Below, piece by piece: positions 27,272 to 36,939 of a DNA stretch of 64,000 nt (positions within the stretch are counted from its first letter, which is position 1; the number at the start of each line of letters is the position of its first letter). The notes under the pieces are model-generated. The model did no database searches. It had not been told where the DNA came from and saw only the letters and a list, made by a program, of their open reading frames with translations. Location of the stretch: contig NZ_JANFQP010000001.1 in NCBI RefSeq assembly GCF_024436175.1, positions 1,240,001-1,304,000 on the forward strand. The letters run 5' to 3'. The position numbers and the translations under genes were made by a program. The DNA comes from Kaistella montana (GTDB lineage: Bacteria > Bacteroidota > Bacteroidia > Flavobacteriales > Weeksellaceae).

Positions 27272-27628
27272 TTATTTTACAGCTATTCTTTTAATCCTAA
27301 GCAGCAATTCATTTGGGCTGAACGGCTTCACAATAAAATCTGCCGCTCCCATTCCGAAAGCATTAATTACGACCTCCTCTTGCCCCATGCTGGAAAGCAT
27401 AATAACAGGAATGTTTTTTCCTGACGACTTCACAGCAGAAAGAATCTCAATACCAGAAGCAAATGGCATCATAATATCGGTTATGATTAGATCTACATCT
27501 GTATTTTGAAAGGTCTCAATCGCCTCTTTCCCGTTATGGGTTATAATAACTTCGTGGCCTTCTTTTTTTAGTTTGTGTTCAATTGTTTTCAGAATAAGTT
27601 CGTCGTCTTCAGCAATTAAAATTAGCAT
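27272..27628 (-). CDS. Single-domain response regulator
   Basis: 118-residue CheY-like receiver without output domain. Acidic pocket E7-D8-D9, phospho-acceptor D51 (LIITDIMMP), the Ser of MLSSMG and Lys of VKPF are all present. It follows the hybrid kinase with a seven-base gap and precedes the HEAT gene, so it probably takes phosphate from the kinase HPt domain and acts by protein contact rather than DNA binding. Confidence 0.93.
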   Translation of the reverse strand: MLILIAEDDELILKTIEHKLKKEGHEVIITHNGKEAIETFQNTDVDLIITDIMMPFASGIEILSAVKSSGKNIPVIMLSSMGQEEVVINAFGMGAADFIVKPFSPNELLLRIKRIAVK

Positions 27629-27635
27629 ATTATCT

Positions 27636-30600
27636 TTATTTTATCATTTCTTTAATTAAATCAAGCGCCACTTTGATTTCCTGAAGGATTTCTTTAGGAA
27701 AATCAGGAGCTTCTGCATGTTTTTTCAAATTATCTTCCCATTGTAAAGACATTTCCGATAATTTGAATAATCCAGCTGTACCAGCTGTACCCTTGAGTTT
27801 ATGAATTATTTTTTTGAGTTCCTCTGAAGGATGATTACTTTCCGCTATTTTCAAATTTTCTTCAGAGGCCATTAACTCTTGTAACAAGATATTTAAAAAT
27901 ATCTTTTTGAATTCTTCATCTCCACCTACTTGTTCCTCAAGAATATCGAGATTCCAATGTTCGTCAAGCATTGGTTTCTGCTGGTTTTCATTTTCTATTT
28001 TATTTTTTACAAGATGTTTCTTTAACATTTCTAACAGATCAATCTGTCTTAAAGGCTTAGGCAAAAAGTCGTCCATTCCTGCTTCTAAGCATTTTTCTTT
28101 TTCACCAGAAACATTCCCTGCAGTAACCCCAATAATTAAAACCGTTGAATAACCAGGCAATAAACGAATCTCTTTCGTTGCCTGAATTCCATCCATAATA
28201 GGCATTTGAACATCCATCAAAATGAGGTCAAACTCTTCTAACTTACAAGCTTCCAACGCCTGCAAACCATCAACCTTTTCGGTAAGTTGAGCATCTGGCA
28301 CGATGGTCTCTAACATTTTACGATTCAGCACCATATTTACCGGATTATCATCAACCAGTAATACATTGAGATGGGAAGGGAACAATGCTGAATGTCCAGT
28401 TTCTTTTGCCACAGTATGATGTACGGTAATGTTTTTTGAATTTTTGATAGCCCGTTTCAGGGTGTCATATAGCTCTTCACATTTCACAGGTTTTAGCAAG
28501 CGGAAGGAATTGGGATCTTCTTGAAAATACTCCAACACCTCAGATTCTTCGGAGGAGGTATGAAGTATCACTAGAGGTGCTGACTCCTCTTGCTCTTTGA
28601 AGAGTTGTTTGATTTTATCGATGGTTTCCAAGCCAGAAATAAACGGCATGTGATAATCCATTAAAATAATATCAAATCTTTCTCCTTTACTTAATATATC
28701 GAGTGCTTCGAATCCGTTGGAAGCTAATTTTGTATTGATCTTTTTGTAATTCAGCATGTGCTGAATGATTTTTCTGTTATTTTCATTATCATCTACCACC
28801 AATACACTTTGCAAAGGCAAACCTTCATTCTCCTCTACAGCATTTTCAAAATCGGCTTTTTCATAGGGAAGTTCTATATCAAAATAAAATACCGAACCTT
28901 TTCCCAATTCACTAATCAGGTTGAGTTTACTGCCCATATATTTTAGTAAATTGTTGGATATAGTAAGTCCCAATCCTGTACCACCAAAGCGTTTGCTCAC
29001 AGAGCTGTCTTCTTGAGTAAATGCATCGAAAATTCTCTGTTGTTTATCTTCCGGGATTCCTATTCCTGTATCTCTTACTGCAAAACGAAGCGTAATATTC
29101 TGATCATCCAAGTGTAGTTTTTCAACTTTTAGCTCTATCTCTCCCTTTTCTGTAAATTTATTGGCGTTGCCCAATAAATTAATAAGCACTTGCTTAATGC
29201 GTGGCTCATCCATAAACAACATTTTCGGAAGCCCTTGCTCAACATTGAGAAGCAGTTCTATCTTTTTCTGTTGAGATTGATAGAGAATCACGTTCATCAC
29301 TTGATTCAGCAACTTATAAATATTACATTTTTCAATAAACAGTTCCAATTTTCCAGATTCTATTTTTGAAAAATCGAGAATATCGGAAATAATGCTGAGT
29401 AAGGTTTCCCCAGATTCGTTTATATAATTAAGATACTGAGTTTGCATCTCATTAAGTGGCGTTTTGAGCAAAAGATCCGAGAATCCAATCACTCCATTGA
29501 GTGGAGTACGTATTTCGTGGCTCATGTTTGCCAGAAACTCAGACTTGGCCTTATTGGCAAGATCTGCTAATTCTTTGGCTTTTTTAAGTTCTTCATTGGC
29601 CTTTATCGTTGCTGTAATATTCTGTACGGTAACTATTACTCCGCCTGTAACCCCGTTAGAAATATACCAAGGGGAGGCTTCGAAATTATAATGTTGAGGT
29701 TCGGATGCCTCGTATAGTTGAAAGTAAAAATCTGCATCTTTATGGGCTTTACCTTCTAATGCTTCATAATATATTTTTTTTCTTTCCTCAGGTATATTGG
29801 GATAAAGATCGAAGATATGTTTCCCGATAATTTCCTTACCAGACATTTGAAACTCTTCGGCCCAGGTATTGCTTATCACCAAAAAGTTCAGGTCTTTATC
29901 AAACATGGCTACAGCGGTGGGAACATCATTCACAAAAGACTGAAGCATGGCTTCTTTTTTCGCAAGTTCAAAATAGGTTCTTTTGAAATTGTCTATATCC
30001 TGAATAATCCCAAACACTTTTGTACACACTCCATTTTCGAATTCGGGAATTCCTTTTACTCTTACCCATATTACATTTCCGTCTGCTTGTTTTAGCCGGA
30101 GTTCTTCATCATAAGCCATCCCTTCATTGACTACTTTATTGAACAGATAAGTAATGCGATCCTTATCTTCATCTACATAAAAGTCTATTGCTCTTTCCAA
30201 ATCAGGCACATAATCCTGATCAACTTTGTGGATCTCCCTAGTATAGCGAGACCAAAAAATGGAATTTTTTTTAAGATTAATCTCCCATCCTCCTACTTGA
30301 GCAACCGCACTTGTCTGTTCCAGAATTTTCCGGGTGTAGATTAAATCTTTTTCCAGTGACATTCTATCCGTGACATTCAGCGCAGTACTCAACACATAAG
30401 GATTGCCTTTTTCATCTTCCTCCATCATATTATGATACATCCAAATGATTTCTTTACCTTCTTTTGTAAGCAGTAGCATATTGCCCTTATCTTCTTTATT
30501 CACCATCATCCGTTCCAAATACTGTTCCAAAAATGGCCAGTGCTCCTGTGGGATAAGGTCTTTTAAATTAAGTTTTTTTAATTCTTCATTGGAATAATTC

Positions 30601-31550
30601 AGCACTTCACAGCCCCTCTTATTCACCGCAAGAATATTGCCCTCCATATCATGGATACTCATTAGACCGATGGCATTATTGAAAAAACTCTTGAACCTCC
30701 TTTCAGAACTCTCTAGCTTTAAGTTTTCTTCTACCAATTGAGTAATATTCTTCCCAAAACAAAAAAACTCATTGTGTAGATGATTGCGTTTTAATTGCCA
30801 CTCGATAATTACTTCTTCATCTTCAGCAATTTTGGTATTGGTTGTAAATAAGAATTCATCTATTTGATCCAGTTTTTTATTCGTCAGTGAAACTGCTTGC
30901 TCAACATTTAAAAGATCGATAAAACTTCGACCAATCTCTTGATTTTTCTTTAATTTAAAAGTATTTAAAAAAACTTGATTGAGATTTTTAAATTTAAAAT
31001 TATTGTCCAGAACACAAATCAGATTATTGGTAATATTGAATATATTTTCGAAATATTCCGCGTGCAAATTTTGTTTCTTATTTATTAATATCCTAGTAAT
31101 AGTCTTTCCTATCTTTTTAAGAAACTCCATTTGTTTTTCTGATAAAATATTGGGCTTATAATCCATAACACAAAGAGTCCCTAGCACAAAACCCTCATCG
31201 TCAACAAGCGGAAATCCCGCATAAAACCTAATTCCACTTTCAATAACAATATCCATAGACCTCGAATCCAACAAAGTGTCATTAATTATCAGTATTTCAT
31301 TCGTTGCGATTACATATTGACATATTGTGTTCTTACGATCCACTGTATCAAGCTCAATTCCTACACAACTCTGTATACTCTGGGCTTGTTCTGTCATCGT
31401 AGCAATAAGGGATAGTGGACAATCCGCGACTAAACATGCGCCTTCTGCGAAAATATCCAATTCAGGATCTTTTTCTAAATTCAATAAATTTAGGAATTGC
31501 AACTTTTTTAATCTTTCTTCTTCATTATTAGGAATTTGATATTCTGGCAT
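27636..31550 (-). CDS. Cytoplasmic hybrid histidine kinase: GAF, several PAS, HisKA-HATPase, two receivers, HPt
   Basis: 1304 residues, no transmembrane segment, so the signal is sensed inside the cell. Order: GAF (about 20-160), four PAS-like domains (about 170-665), HisKA with [10 protein letters not shown] (His near 678), HATPase with N, G1 and G2 boxes ([24 protein letters not shown]), receiver 1 ([19 protein letters not shown]), receiver 2 ([22 protein letters not shown]) and a C-terminal HPt domain with HKLKGTAGT (His near 1250). A full phosphorelay is thus in one chain. It heads the operon with the response regulator, HEAT protein and glycosyltransferase fusion. A TATATTTA box lies about 130 bases upstream. 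PAS/GAF ligands are unknown; redox or small-molecule sensing is possible. Confidence 0.92.
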   Translation of the reverse strand: MPEYQIPNNEEERLKKLQFLNLLNLEKDPELDIFAEGACLVADCPLSLIATMTEQAQSIQSCVGIELDTVDRKNTICQYVIATNEILIINDTLLDSRSMDIVIESGIRFYAGFPLVDDEGFVLGTLCVMDYKPNILSEKQMEFLKKIGKTITRILINKKQNLHAEYFENIFNITNNLICVLDNNFKFKNLNQVFLNTFKLKKNQEIGRSFIDLLNVEQAVSLTNKKLDQIDEFLFTTNTKIAEDEEVIIEWQLKRNHLHNEFFCFGKNITQLVEENLKLESSERRFKSFFNNAIGLMSIHDMEGNILAVNKRGCEVLNYSNEELKKLNLKDLIPQEHWPFLEQYLERMMVNKEDKGNMLLLTKEGKEIIWMYHNMMEEDEKGNPYVLSTALNVTDRMSLEKDLIYTRKILEQTSAVAQVGGWEINLKKNSIFWSRYTREIHKVDQDYVPDLERAIDFYVDEDKDRITYLFNKVVNEGMAYDEELRLKQADGNVIWVRVKGIPEFENGVCTKVFGIIQDIDNFKRTYFELAKKEAMLQSFVNDVPTAVAMFDKDLNFLVISNTWAEEFQMSGKEIIGKHIFDLYPNIPEERKKIYYEALEGKAHKDADFYFQLYEASEPQHYNFEASPWYISNGVTGGVIVTVQNITATIKANEELKKAKELADLANKAKSEFLANMSHEIRTPLNGVIGFSDLLLKTPLNEMQTQYLNYINESGETLLSIISDILDFSKIESGKLELFIEKCNIYKLLNQVMNVILYQSQQKKIELLLNVEQGLPKMLFMDEPRIKQVLINLLGNANKFTEKGEIELKVEKLHLDDQNITLRFAVRDTGIGIPEDKQQRIFDAFTQEDSSVSKRFGGTGLGLTISNNLLKYMGSKLNLISELGKGSVFYFDIELPYEKADFENAVEENEGLPLQSVLVVDDNENNRKIIQHMLNYKKINTKLASNGFEALDILSKGERFDIILMDYHMPFISGLETIDKIKQLFKEQEESAPLVILHTSSEESEVLEYFQEDPNSFRLLKPVKCEELYDTLKRAIKNSKNITVHHTVAKETGHSALFPSHLNVLLVDDNPVNMVLNRKMLETIVPDAQLTEKVDGLQALEACKLEEFDLILMDVQMPIMDGIQATKEIRLLPGYSTVLIIGVTAGNVSGEKEKCLEAGMDDFLPKPLRQIDLLEMLKKHLVKNKIENENQQKPMLDEHWNLDILEEQVGGDEEFKKIFLNILLQELMASEENLKIAESNHPSEELKKIIHKLKGTAGTAGLFKLSEMSLQWEDNLKKHAEAPDFPKEILQEIKVALDLIKEMIK

Positions 31551-31913
31551 AATAATTAAACTTAATTACATGGGTTATTTAAAAATTAATAAGCATTGGA
31601 ATTGTTGATCTAACAATAATTCAGAACTTAATCTCATAAGTTTCCAGAGTTTTTAACCACAAATGCTTTCTCTGTAAATATACAAAAAAAACAAGTCATA
31701 ACTTACACTATAGTTTTTTAAATATTTATCTAACAATCTATGTCTAAGTACTCTTCATATAAAAAACATTACAAAAAAAACTAAACCCTGATTTTAAGTT
31801 CCAATGAAAAATAAAGTTTGATGAAAGCTGTTCGATAACGAATTTATCGCTAAGAAAAACGGCATGTTGCTTTAAAGAAAACACATCATTTGCCAAGAAA
31901 AAATCTAAAAGAG

Positions 31914-32129
31914 CTACTGATTTTGGTGTTCTTGAATGGGAATGATCTTGGATATTTTAGTCAATTCTTTTGTGAGATAGCAATTTCCGTTGTAGTGAAG
32001 TACCGGTTTTCTTTTATTCGCGCATAATTCCTGACTGATATAATCGTAGTGCATTACATAATCAATCATTAGTAGCAAAGGTTTTAGCATGAGATAAAAA
32101 ACCTGCAAAAAGCTGAAGAAGTATTACAT
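31914..32129 (-). pseudogene. Decayed small membrane-anchored protein of iron loci
   Basis: The reading frame contains LKPLLLMIDYVMHYDYISQE then LCANKRKPVLHYNGNCYLTK. This matches my memory of a small flavobacterial family with an N-terminal hydrophobic helix, then LC-NK-KP--CNGKC-L-KEL, often beside TonB receptors or PepSY genes. Here the probable start ATG (complement of 32127-32129) is followed at once by TAA, followed by an open YFFSFLQVFYLMLKP segment; AAA to TAA at codon 2 would explain this. The second Cys of the motif is Tyr and the C terminus is shorter than the usual 100 or more residues. A TTG at 32108 could still start a 64-residue product, so decay is likely but not certain. Confidence 0.55.
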
Positions 32130-32351
32130 AAAACGATAAACAAAAAAAAGGATAAGATATCAATGGAAAAGAAGAGTGTAAAATTCTGGAATTGAATAAT
32201 CAGCTCATTGATGAATGTCTAGGAAAGAAAATTAGTTTTTTCTCAATCATCGAAAAACATTATGAATAAAGACAATTGGGTTAATAAATGGTTCGATTTT
32301 AATACTCTTATCTCATTTTTTTGAATCATATTATGATATTTGTCTGTTTCT

Positions 32352-32414
32352 TTATTTAGAATAATTAAAAATAATTTTTACCTTTGCCTCATTATCAATA
32401 ATAATTCTAAATAA
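32352..32414 (+). promoter_or_regulatory. Promoter and inverted repeats of the TonB receptor, Fur-like operator
   Basis: TTATTTAGAATAATT (32352-32366) and its inverse AATAATTCTAAATAA (32400-32414) match in 13 of 15 positions and flank the -7 box TACCTTTG at 32379-32386. The TTATTTAGAA...TTCTAAATAA layout resembles AT-rich Fur-type boxes. Iron repression is inferred from the gene content. Confidence 0.55.
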
Positions 32415-32417
32415 CCC

Positions 32418-34595
32418 ATGAAGAAAATAATCATTTTTGCAGGCACGATGTCTGTTTTTTCCTTGAATGCCCAAGAACTAGATTCAGTAAACGAGAAAAA
32501 TATCGATGAAATCATTTTGAACAGAATTTCAAAGAAAGATACCGAATCCAGCAACAAAATGCCAATCAAATTTATCGAGAATTCACAAGTTTATTCTTCT
32601 GTAGATAAAAGCGTTTTGGAACACCAGAACATTTTTACGGTAGACGAGGCATTCCGAAATGTCACAGGATTGCAGAAAATGTGGAACGCCACCAACCGAT
32701 CCGGAGATGGCGGTGCCTATATTAATTTGAGAGGATTTATCGCATCCAACGGAATGAGAAACGGAATGGTTTCTCCTGTTTCGGGAACCATTGACGCAAT
32801 AAATATTGAGAAATTAGAAGTTTTGAAAGGCCCATCCGGAACGATATTCGGGAGTAATGTTTCTTCTTACGGCGGAATTGTGAACAGGGTGACTAAGAAA
32901 CCTTTTGATTATTTTAAAGGAAGCGCAACAGTTGCAGGTGGAAGCTACGATTATTATCGTGCACAAGCAGACATCAACGCACCACTGAATAAATCAAAAT
33001 CGCTGTTGTTCCGTATCAATACGGCATATACTACAGAAGGAAACTTCCAGAATAAGGATGTACATAATACTTATTTTGCTTTCATTCCAAGTTTAACTTG
33101 GAAAATATCCGATAATGTAGATTTGAATGTAGAATATGAAGCTTTTGAAAACCGTAACCAAGGCGAACAAGGATTATTCTTTATTTTCTCACCATCCAAA
33201 TATGGCTTCAAGGACATGCAGGATTTGGAAAATGCAGGTTTAAACTATAAAGAATCTTATGTAGGAAAAGACCTCTACAATACCGGTAGAAACAGAAACT
33301 TATTCGGACAATTGAATTATAGAATCAACGACAAAATAAAATCTACCACATTGGTAAGCAGCTCCTATAGCTACTCCAACGGTTTCAACCCTTATTTTTA
33401 TTTAACCACAGCCAGCTATGCTCCAGATGGGACACCGCTTGGACTTTACCGCGGCGATCAATCTACCCGCGACAGCAAGCAAACCTACCTTCAATTACAG
33501 CAAAACTTTAATTTTGATTTCAATATCGGAACAATGAGAAACCGCCTTTTGGCTGGTGCCGATTACCTTAAAAATAAAAGCAACCAATTGTTTATTTTTG
33601 GAATACTCGATTTCGTACCCTTCACCAGAAACTATGATTACACAGGATTCAACGGGCAAACTGTAGGAGATTTCTACAATTCGGAAGCCGCTGGAAACTA
33701 TCCCGACATAGGAGAGAAAAACACTTACAGTGCTTATGTTTCTGATGTTTTAACTATTGCAGACGGACTGAATGTGATGGCTTCTATACGATATGAAAGC
33801 AACGATTTTCAAGGTGGAAAAAAAGGAGCCAACGAAATTCAGCCTTATCAACAATCTGCTTTCTCACCAAAATTTGGTTTAGTGTATGAAATTGTAAAAA
33901 ACAAGTTCTCAGCATTTGGAAATTACCAAAATAGCTTCAAAAGCAATGGGTATTATCTATCTGATGCTTCAGAAAATGTATCTCTTTCTGATCCTGAAAC
34001 CGCTAACCAGTACGAAGTAGGTTTCAAAACTAATCTTCTTAACAGCCGCTTAAATGCTACTATTAGCTATTATGACATTAAAGTAAAAAATACACTACAA
34101 ACCATTGGGTATACCACCTCATCGCTTGCTATACAAAACCAAGCTGGTGAACTGAAAAGCAAAGGTGTTGAATTGGAAGTAAACGCTTATTTAGTAAAAG
34201 GATTCTCTGTCATTGCAGGTCTTAGCTATAATGATAGCAAATACACCGAAACTTCTGACGCTTCAGTATTGAACAGAAGACCGAACACGGCTTCTTCTCC
34301 ATGGTTGGCTAATTTCAATGCCAATTACCAGTTCCTTGACGGAACATTAAAAGGATTAGGATTTGGTTTCGGTGGAAACTATGCGAGTGCCAATCGAATT
34401 TTCAATACAACAACCGATGTGTTTGAATTGCCGAAATATTTCGTTTTGAACGGAAATGCATTTTATGACACTCCAAAATATAGAATTGCAGTAAATGTAG
34501 ATAATTTTACCAACGAACATTACTGGATCGGCTACACTACCGCAAATGCACAGAAATTACTCAACGCAGTAGCAAGTTTCACCTACAAGTTTTAG
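32418..34595 (+). CDS. TonB-dependent siderophore/haem receptor
   Basis: 725-residue outer-membrane receptor. Signal peptide MKKIIIFAGTMSVFSLNAQ; plug domain about residues 45-165 (VDEAFRNVTGLQ; IEKLEVLKGPSGTIFGSNVSSYGGIVNRVTKKP is the conserved plug segment); 22-strand barrel to a terminal Phe (NAVASFTYKF). It lacks the N-terminal carboxypeptidase-like domain of SusC proteins and fits the FhuA/FoxA-type siderophore group. A PepSY protein follows after a hairpin. Substrate is inferred as a ferric siderophore. Confidence 0.92.
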   Translation: MKKIIIFAGTMSVFSLNAQELDSVNEKNIDEIILNRISKKDTESSNKMPIKFIENSQVYSSVDKSVLEHQNIFTVDEAFRNVTGLQKMWNATNRSGDGGAYINLRGFIASNGMRNGMVSPVSGTIDAINIEKLEVLKGPSGTIFGSNVSSYGGIVNRVTKKPFDYFKGSATVAGGSYDYYRAQADINAPLNKSKSLLFRINTAYTTEGNFQNKDVHNTYFAFIPSLTWKISDNVDLNVEYEAFENRNQGEQGLFFIFSPSKYGFKDMQDLENAGLNYKESYVGKDLYNTGRNRNLFGQLNYRINDKIKSTTLVSSSYSYSNGFNPYFYLTTASYAPDGTPLGLYRGDQSTRDSKQTYLQLQQNFNFDFNIGTMRNRLLAGADYLKNKSNQLFIFGILDFVPFTRNYDYTGFNGQTVGDFYNSEAAGNYPDIGEKNTYSAYVSDVLTIADGLNVMASIRYESNDFQGGKKGANEIQPYQQSAFSPKFGLVYEIVKNKFSAFGNYQNSFKSNGYYLSDASENVSLSDPETANQYEVGFKTNLLNSRLNATISYYDIKVKNTLQTIGYTTSSLAIQNQAGELKSKGVELEVNAYLVKGFSVIAGLSYNDSKYTETSDASVLNRRPNTASSPWLANFNANYQFLDGTLKGLGFGFGGNYASANRIFNTTTDVFELPKYFVLNGNAFYDTPKYRIAVNVDNFTNEHYWIGYTTANAQKLLNAVASFTYKF

Positions 34596-34643
34596 AATTA
34601 TTTTGCAATTATTCCTATTCTTAATTTTAATTTTCATTCAAAA

Positions 34644-34672
34644 GTTGGCAGTTTCGCACTGCCGGCTTTTTT
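34644..34672 (+). terminator. Hairpin with T run between TonB receptor and PepSY gene
   Basis: GTTGGCAGT / ACTGCCGGC stem with a five-base loop followed by six T. It could fully end the receptor transcript or lower expression of the downstream gene. Confidence 0.7.
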
Positions 34673-34685
34673 AGCATATAAAAAC

Positions 34686-35912
34686 ATGATGAAGAAACTT
34701 CATAGCCGCCGTCAGGAAAAAGGAACCTCAAAACTCAAGAAATGGATTGGCAAGCTGCACCTATGGTTGGGCTTGGGAATTGGATTGATTGTTTTTATTG
34801 TGAGCATTACAGGTGCTTTACACGTTTTTAAAGAAGATATTCAATACGCTCTTCGCAAAGATTTTATCTATCATAACGAACCCAACATCCAAAACAAAAA
34901 AGTGCTTTCTCTAAAGGTATTGGAGGAAAAGGTAGAAGCACAAACTTCGGAGAAATACCCTATTCACTGGGTGGAAATTCCGCTGGACAAATCCAAATCC
35001 TATAAATTTTATTACTACGAACACGATCCAAAAGCATGGAACTTTTTTGATGAATATCCGGTTTATAAATCAGTTTATACCAATCCATTCACAGGAAAGG
35101 TACTGAAAATTCAGGACGAAAAAATAGAGTTCTTCACGATTGTAAAATCTATTCACTGGAGCTTTCTGCTTAAAAGCGAATGGGGAACTTATGTGGTGGG
35201 AATTCCGGTGCTGATCTTTTTGTTCATGCTTGTATCCGGAATTATCCTTTGGTGGCCTAAAAACAAATCTGCCAGAAAACAACGCATTTGGTTCCGTTGG
35301 AAAAACATCAAAAATTGGAAGCGCAAAAATTATGACCTGCACAGTATCTTGGGATTTTACAGCTCGTTTGTGGCTTTAATTGTTGCAATTACCGGATTAT
35401 TTTACTCGTTTTTATGCATCCAAACCTTTATGTATTTTGTTTTTTCAGGGGGAGAAACCGCGCTGCCCGATCTGTCAAAATATGCAACTACTGCCCCCGC
35501 AACGATGCGCAACGAAAGTACTTTAGATAAAATGGCAATTCTAGTAGAACAACATTATCCCAATGCAAGCGCCTATTCTATTGATCTTGGCCATCCTCAC
35601 ATGGATGATCATGAACATGAGAATTTCACCATTTACATCCGTCATTTCGACGATCGCTATTGGAAATACAGCGAAATGATTTTCGATGAAAACTCTGGAA
35701 AATTATTGCTTAATCGACCTTACGACAAACGAAATTTGGGTGAGAAATATGTAGCTGCCAATTACGATATTCATGTAGGTGCAATTTTAGGTTTACCTGG
35801 GAAAATTCTTGCATTAGTTGTGAGCTTAATCTGTGCATCACTTCCTATAACCGGATTTCTGGTTTGGTGGGGTCGGCGAAGTAAGAATAAAAAAAAATTT
35901 AAAACAGTATAG
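34686..35912 (+). CDS. PepSY-associated transmembrane protein
   Basis: 408 residues (a Met at codon 2 is an equal start). Four membrane helices are seen: about 25-48 (LWLGLGIGLIVFIVSITGALHVF), 170-195, 220-250 and 370-395. GKLHLWLGL and the HSILGFY segments contain the His residues typical of this ferric-reductase-like family, with PepSY domains in the periplasmic loops. It lies 90 bases after the TonB receptor and likely reduces or strips iron from the siderophore in the periplasm. A His/Asp/Glu-rich loop (GHPHMDDHEHENF, about 304-316) may bind metal. Confidence 0.9.
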   Translation: MMKKLHSRRQEKGTSKLKKWIGKLHLWLGLGIGLIVFIVSITGALHVFKEDIQYALRKDFIYHNEPNIQNKKVLSLKVLEEKVEAQTSEKYPIHWVEIPLDKSKSYKFYYYEHDPKAWNFFDEYPVYKSVYTNPFTGKVLKIQDEKIEFFTIVKSIHWSFLLKSEWGTYVVGIPVLIFLFMLVSGIILWWPKNKSARKQRIWFRWKNIKNWKRKNYDLHSILGFYSSFVALIVAITGLFYSFLCIQTFMYFVFSGGETALPDLSKYATTAPATMRNESTLDKMAILVEQHYPNASAYSIDLGHPHMDDHEHENFTIYIRHFDDRYWKYSEMIFDENSGKLLLNRPYDKRNLGEKYVAANYDIHVGAILGLPGKILALVVSLICASLPITGFLVWWGRRSKNKKKFKTV

Positions 35913-35972
35913 AACATACAAGAATTCTTATTTAAAATCTGAGGTTCTAAAAATATTTTTCTAATTTTAAGT

Positions 35973-36010
35973 TACCAAAAGAGAAAAACCATAATTTTTC
36001 TCTTTTGGTA
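35973..36010. repeat. Perfect 16-bp stem inverted repeat
   Basis: TACCAAAAGAGAAAAA / TTTTTCTCTTTTGGTA with the six-base loop CCATAA. It lies between the PepSY gene and the zinc-ribbon gene. It could be a terminator for the iron operon, but it lacks a T run outside the stem. Confidence 0.75.
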
Positions 36011-36046
36011 CGTGCTAAAAATACCCATGAACCTAACTCTTATATT

Positions 36047-36493
36047 ATGCAAAACAACCGTTTTCAGGATGAGAATAAAAGGCTTACCTACTATCAAAAC
36101 GAGGTTTTGGTAGTATGTCCTGTATGTACAAAAAAAGCCGTTTCCAAAGCCGATACTGAAGCGAAAAAAGTACGGATGTATTGTGAAAACTGTGGCTATA
36201 ATAAAGAAATTGCTGCCGAAGCTACTCTTTTTGGTATTACCGGAGATTGGATAATGGCAGCTCACCACTACTTCGGTGCCGAATTATGGCTGCAATTCCC
36301 TTTTAAAAATGAAGTATTTTGGAGTTATAATTATGAACATTTAGCTTATTTGGAGCAATATATTTCTGCCACGCTTCGCGAACATAAAGACCGCTCACAT
36401 TTTACTTTGCTGGAGAAACTTCCCAAATTTTATCATGAAGCCAAAAACAGAGATGCATTACTGAAAATCATTAAAAAACTTAAAAATAAATAA
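36047..36493 (+). CDS. TFIIB-type zinc-ribbon protein, uncharacterised
   Basis: 148 residues from the ATG at 36047; a TTG at 36005 would add 14 residues but lies in the shadow of a large hairpin. A zinc ribbon is visible as C25-P-V-C28 ... C49-E-N-C52 (VVCPVCTKK; MYCENCGYNK). The C-terminal part has an aromatic-rich helix region (WIMAAHHYFGAELWLQFPF) and a Lys-rich end. Annotated elsewhere only as zinc-ribbon protein; function unknown. Monocistronic. Confidence 0.75.
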   Translation: MQNNRFQDENKRLTYYQNEVLVVCPVCTKKAVSKADTEAKKVRMYCENCGYNKEIAAEATLFGITGDWIMAAHHYFGAELWLQFPFKNEVFWSYNYEHLAYLEQYISATLREHKDRSHFTLLEKLPKFYHEAKNRDALLKIIKKLKNK

Positions 36494-36713
36494 TGATCAG
36501 TCGCTAAAGCTTTTTTAAAGTAAACAGTGGACTCAACTATTTTATTGTAATGTAATAACAAATTAAACCTCATTTGCTCTCAAGCAAAATGTAAATCCTT
36601 TATTTCAGATAGGGGCTATTCCAAAAGATCCATGACACCATCACATAGGATAAAGTCCAATATATCAATCTCCTCCAAGTTTTGATACTGAATCTTATTT
36701 TCTTCTAGAAACA

Positions 36714-36743
36714 TAAAAAAAGAGCTACAGAACACTGTAACCC
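36714..36743 (-). terminator. Terminator of the tRNA-Ala transcript
   Basis: On the minus strand GGGTTACAG / CTGTAGCTC stem (two G-U pairs) with a TGTT loop and a run of seven T, nine bases after the tRNA. Confidence 0.7.
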
Positions 36744-36751
36744 TTTTGTTG

Positions 36752-36825
36752 TGGAGGATATCGGGATCGAACCGACCACCTTTAGACTGCCAGTCTAACG
36801 CTCTAGCCAGATGAGCTAATCCCCC
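36752..36825 (-). tRNA. tRNA-Ala (anticodon GGC)
   Basis: 74 bases fold as a cloverleaf: acceptor GGGGGAT / ATCCTCC with the alanine identity pair G3-U70, anticodon stem TTAGA / TCTAA around loop CTGGCAG (anticodon GGC), T arm TCGGTTCGATCCCGA and discriminator A. The 3' CCA is not encoded. Confidence 0.95.
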
Positions 36826-36939
36826 TTTTCTTAAATTTTAGATTCTAAATTATAGATTTCAGATTCCAAAATTTAGATTGCAATAATACAAATTTTTATA
36901 TTGAATTCTGAAGCTTCCTTAATATTTTTATGGGAGAAA

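Larger units (their letters stand above)
31551..32417. other. AT-rich region with a decayed small gene and iron-type promoter
   Basis: 867 bases. It contains the upstream region of the hybrid kinase, the decayed gene at 31914-32129, a 37-codon open stretch at 32156-32269 that lacks a start, and the promoter of the TonB receptor. No other gene seen. Confidence 0.6.

Noticed and set aside
31800-31945. Open plus-strand stretch opposite the decayed iron-locus gene
   Set aside because: No start codon, no recognised sequence and it overlaps the more convincing minus-strand frame.
32156-32269. 37-codon open stretch (contains ECKILELNNQLIDECLGKK) before the TonB receptor
   Set aside because: It has no start codon, follows a stop codon directly and matches no family I know; it may be a remnant but cannot be supported.
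36752-36900. tRNA-Ala as integration site with att repeats
   Set aside because: Short AGATT-type repeats next to it are AT-rich low complexity; no copy of the tRNA 3' end and no integrase is found.
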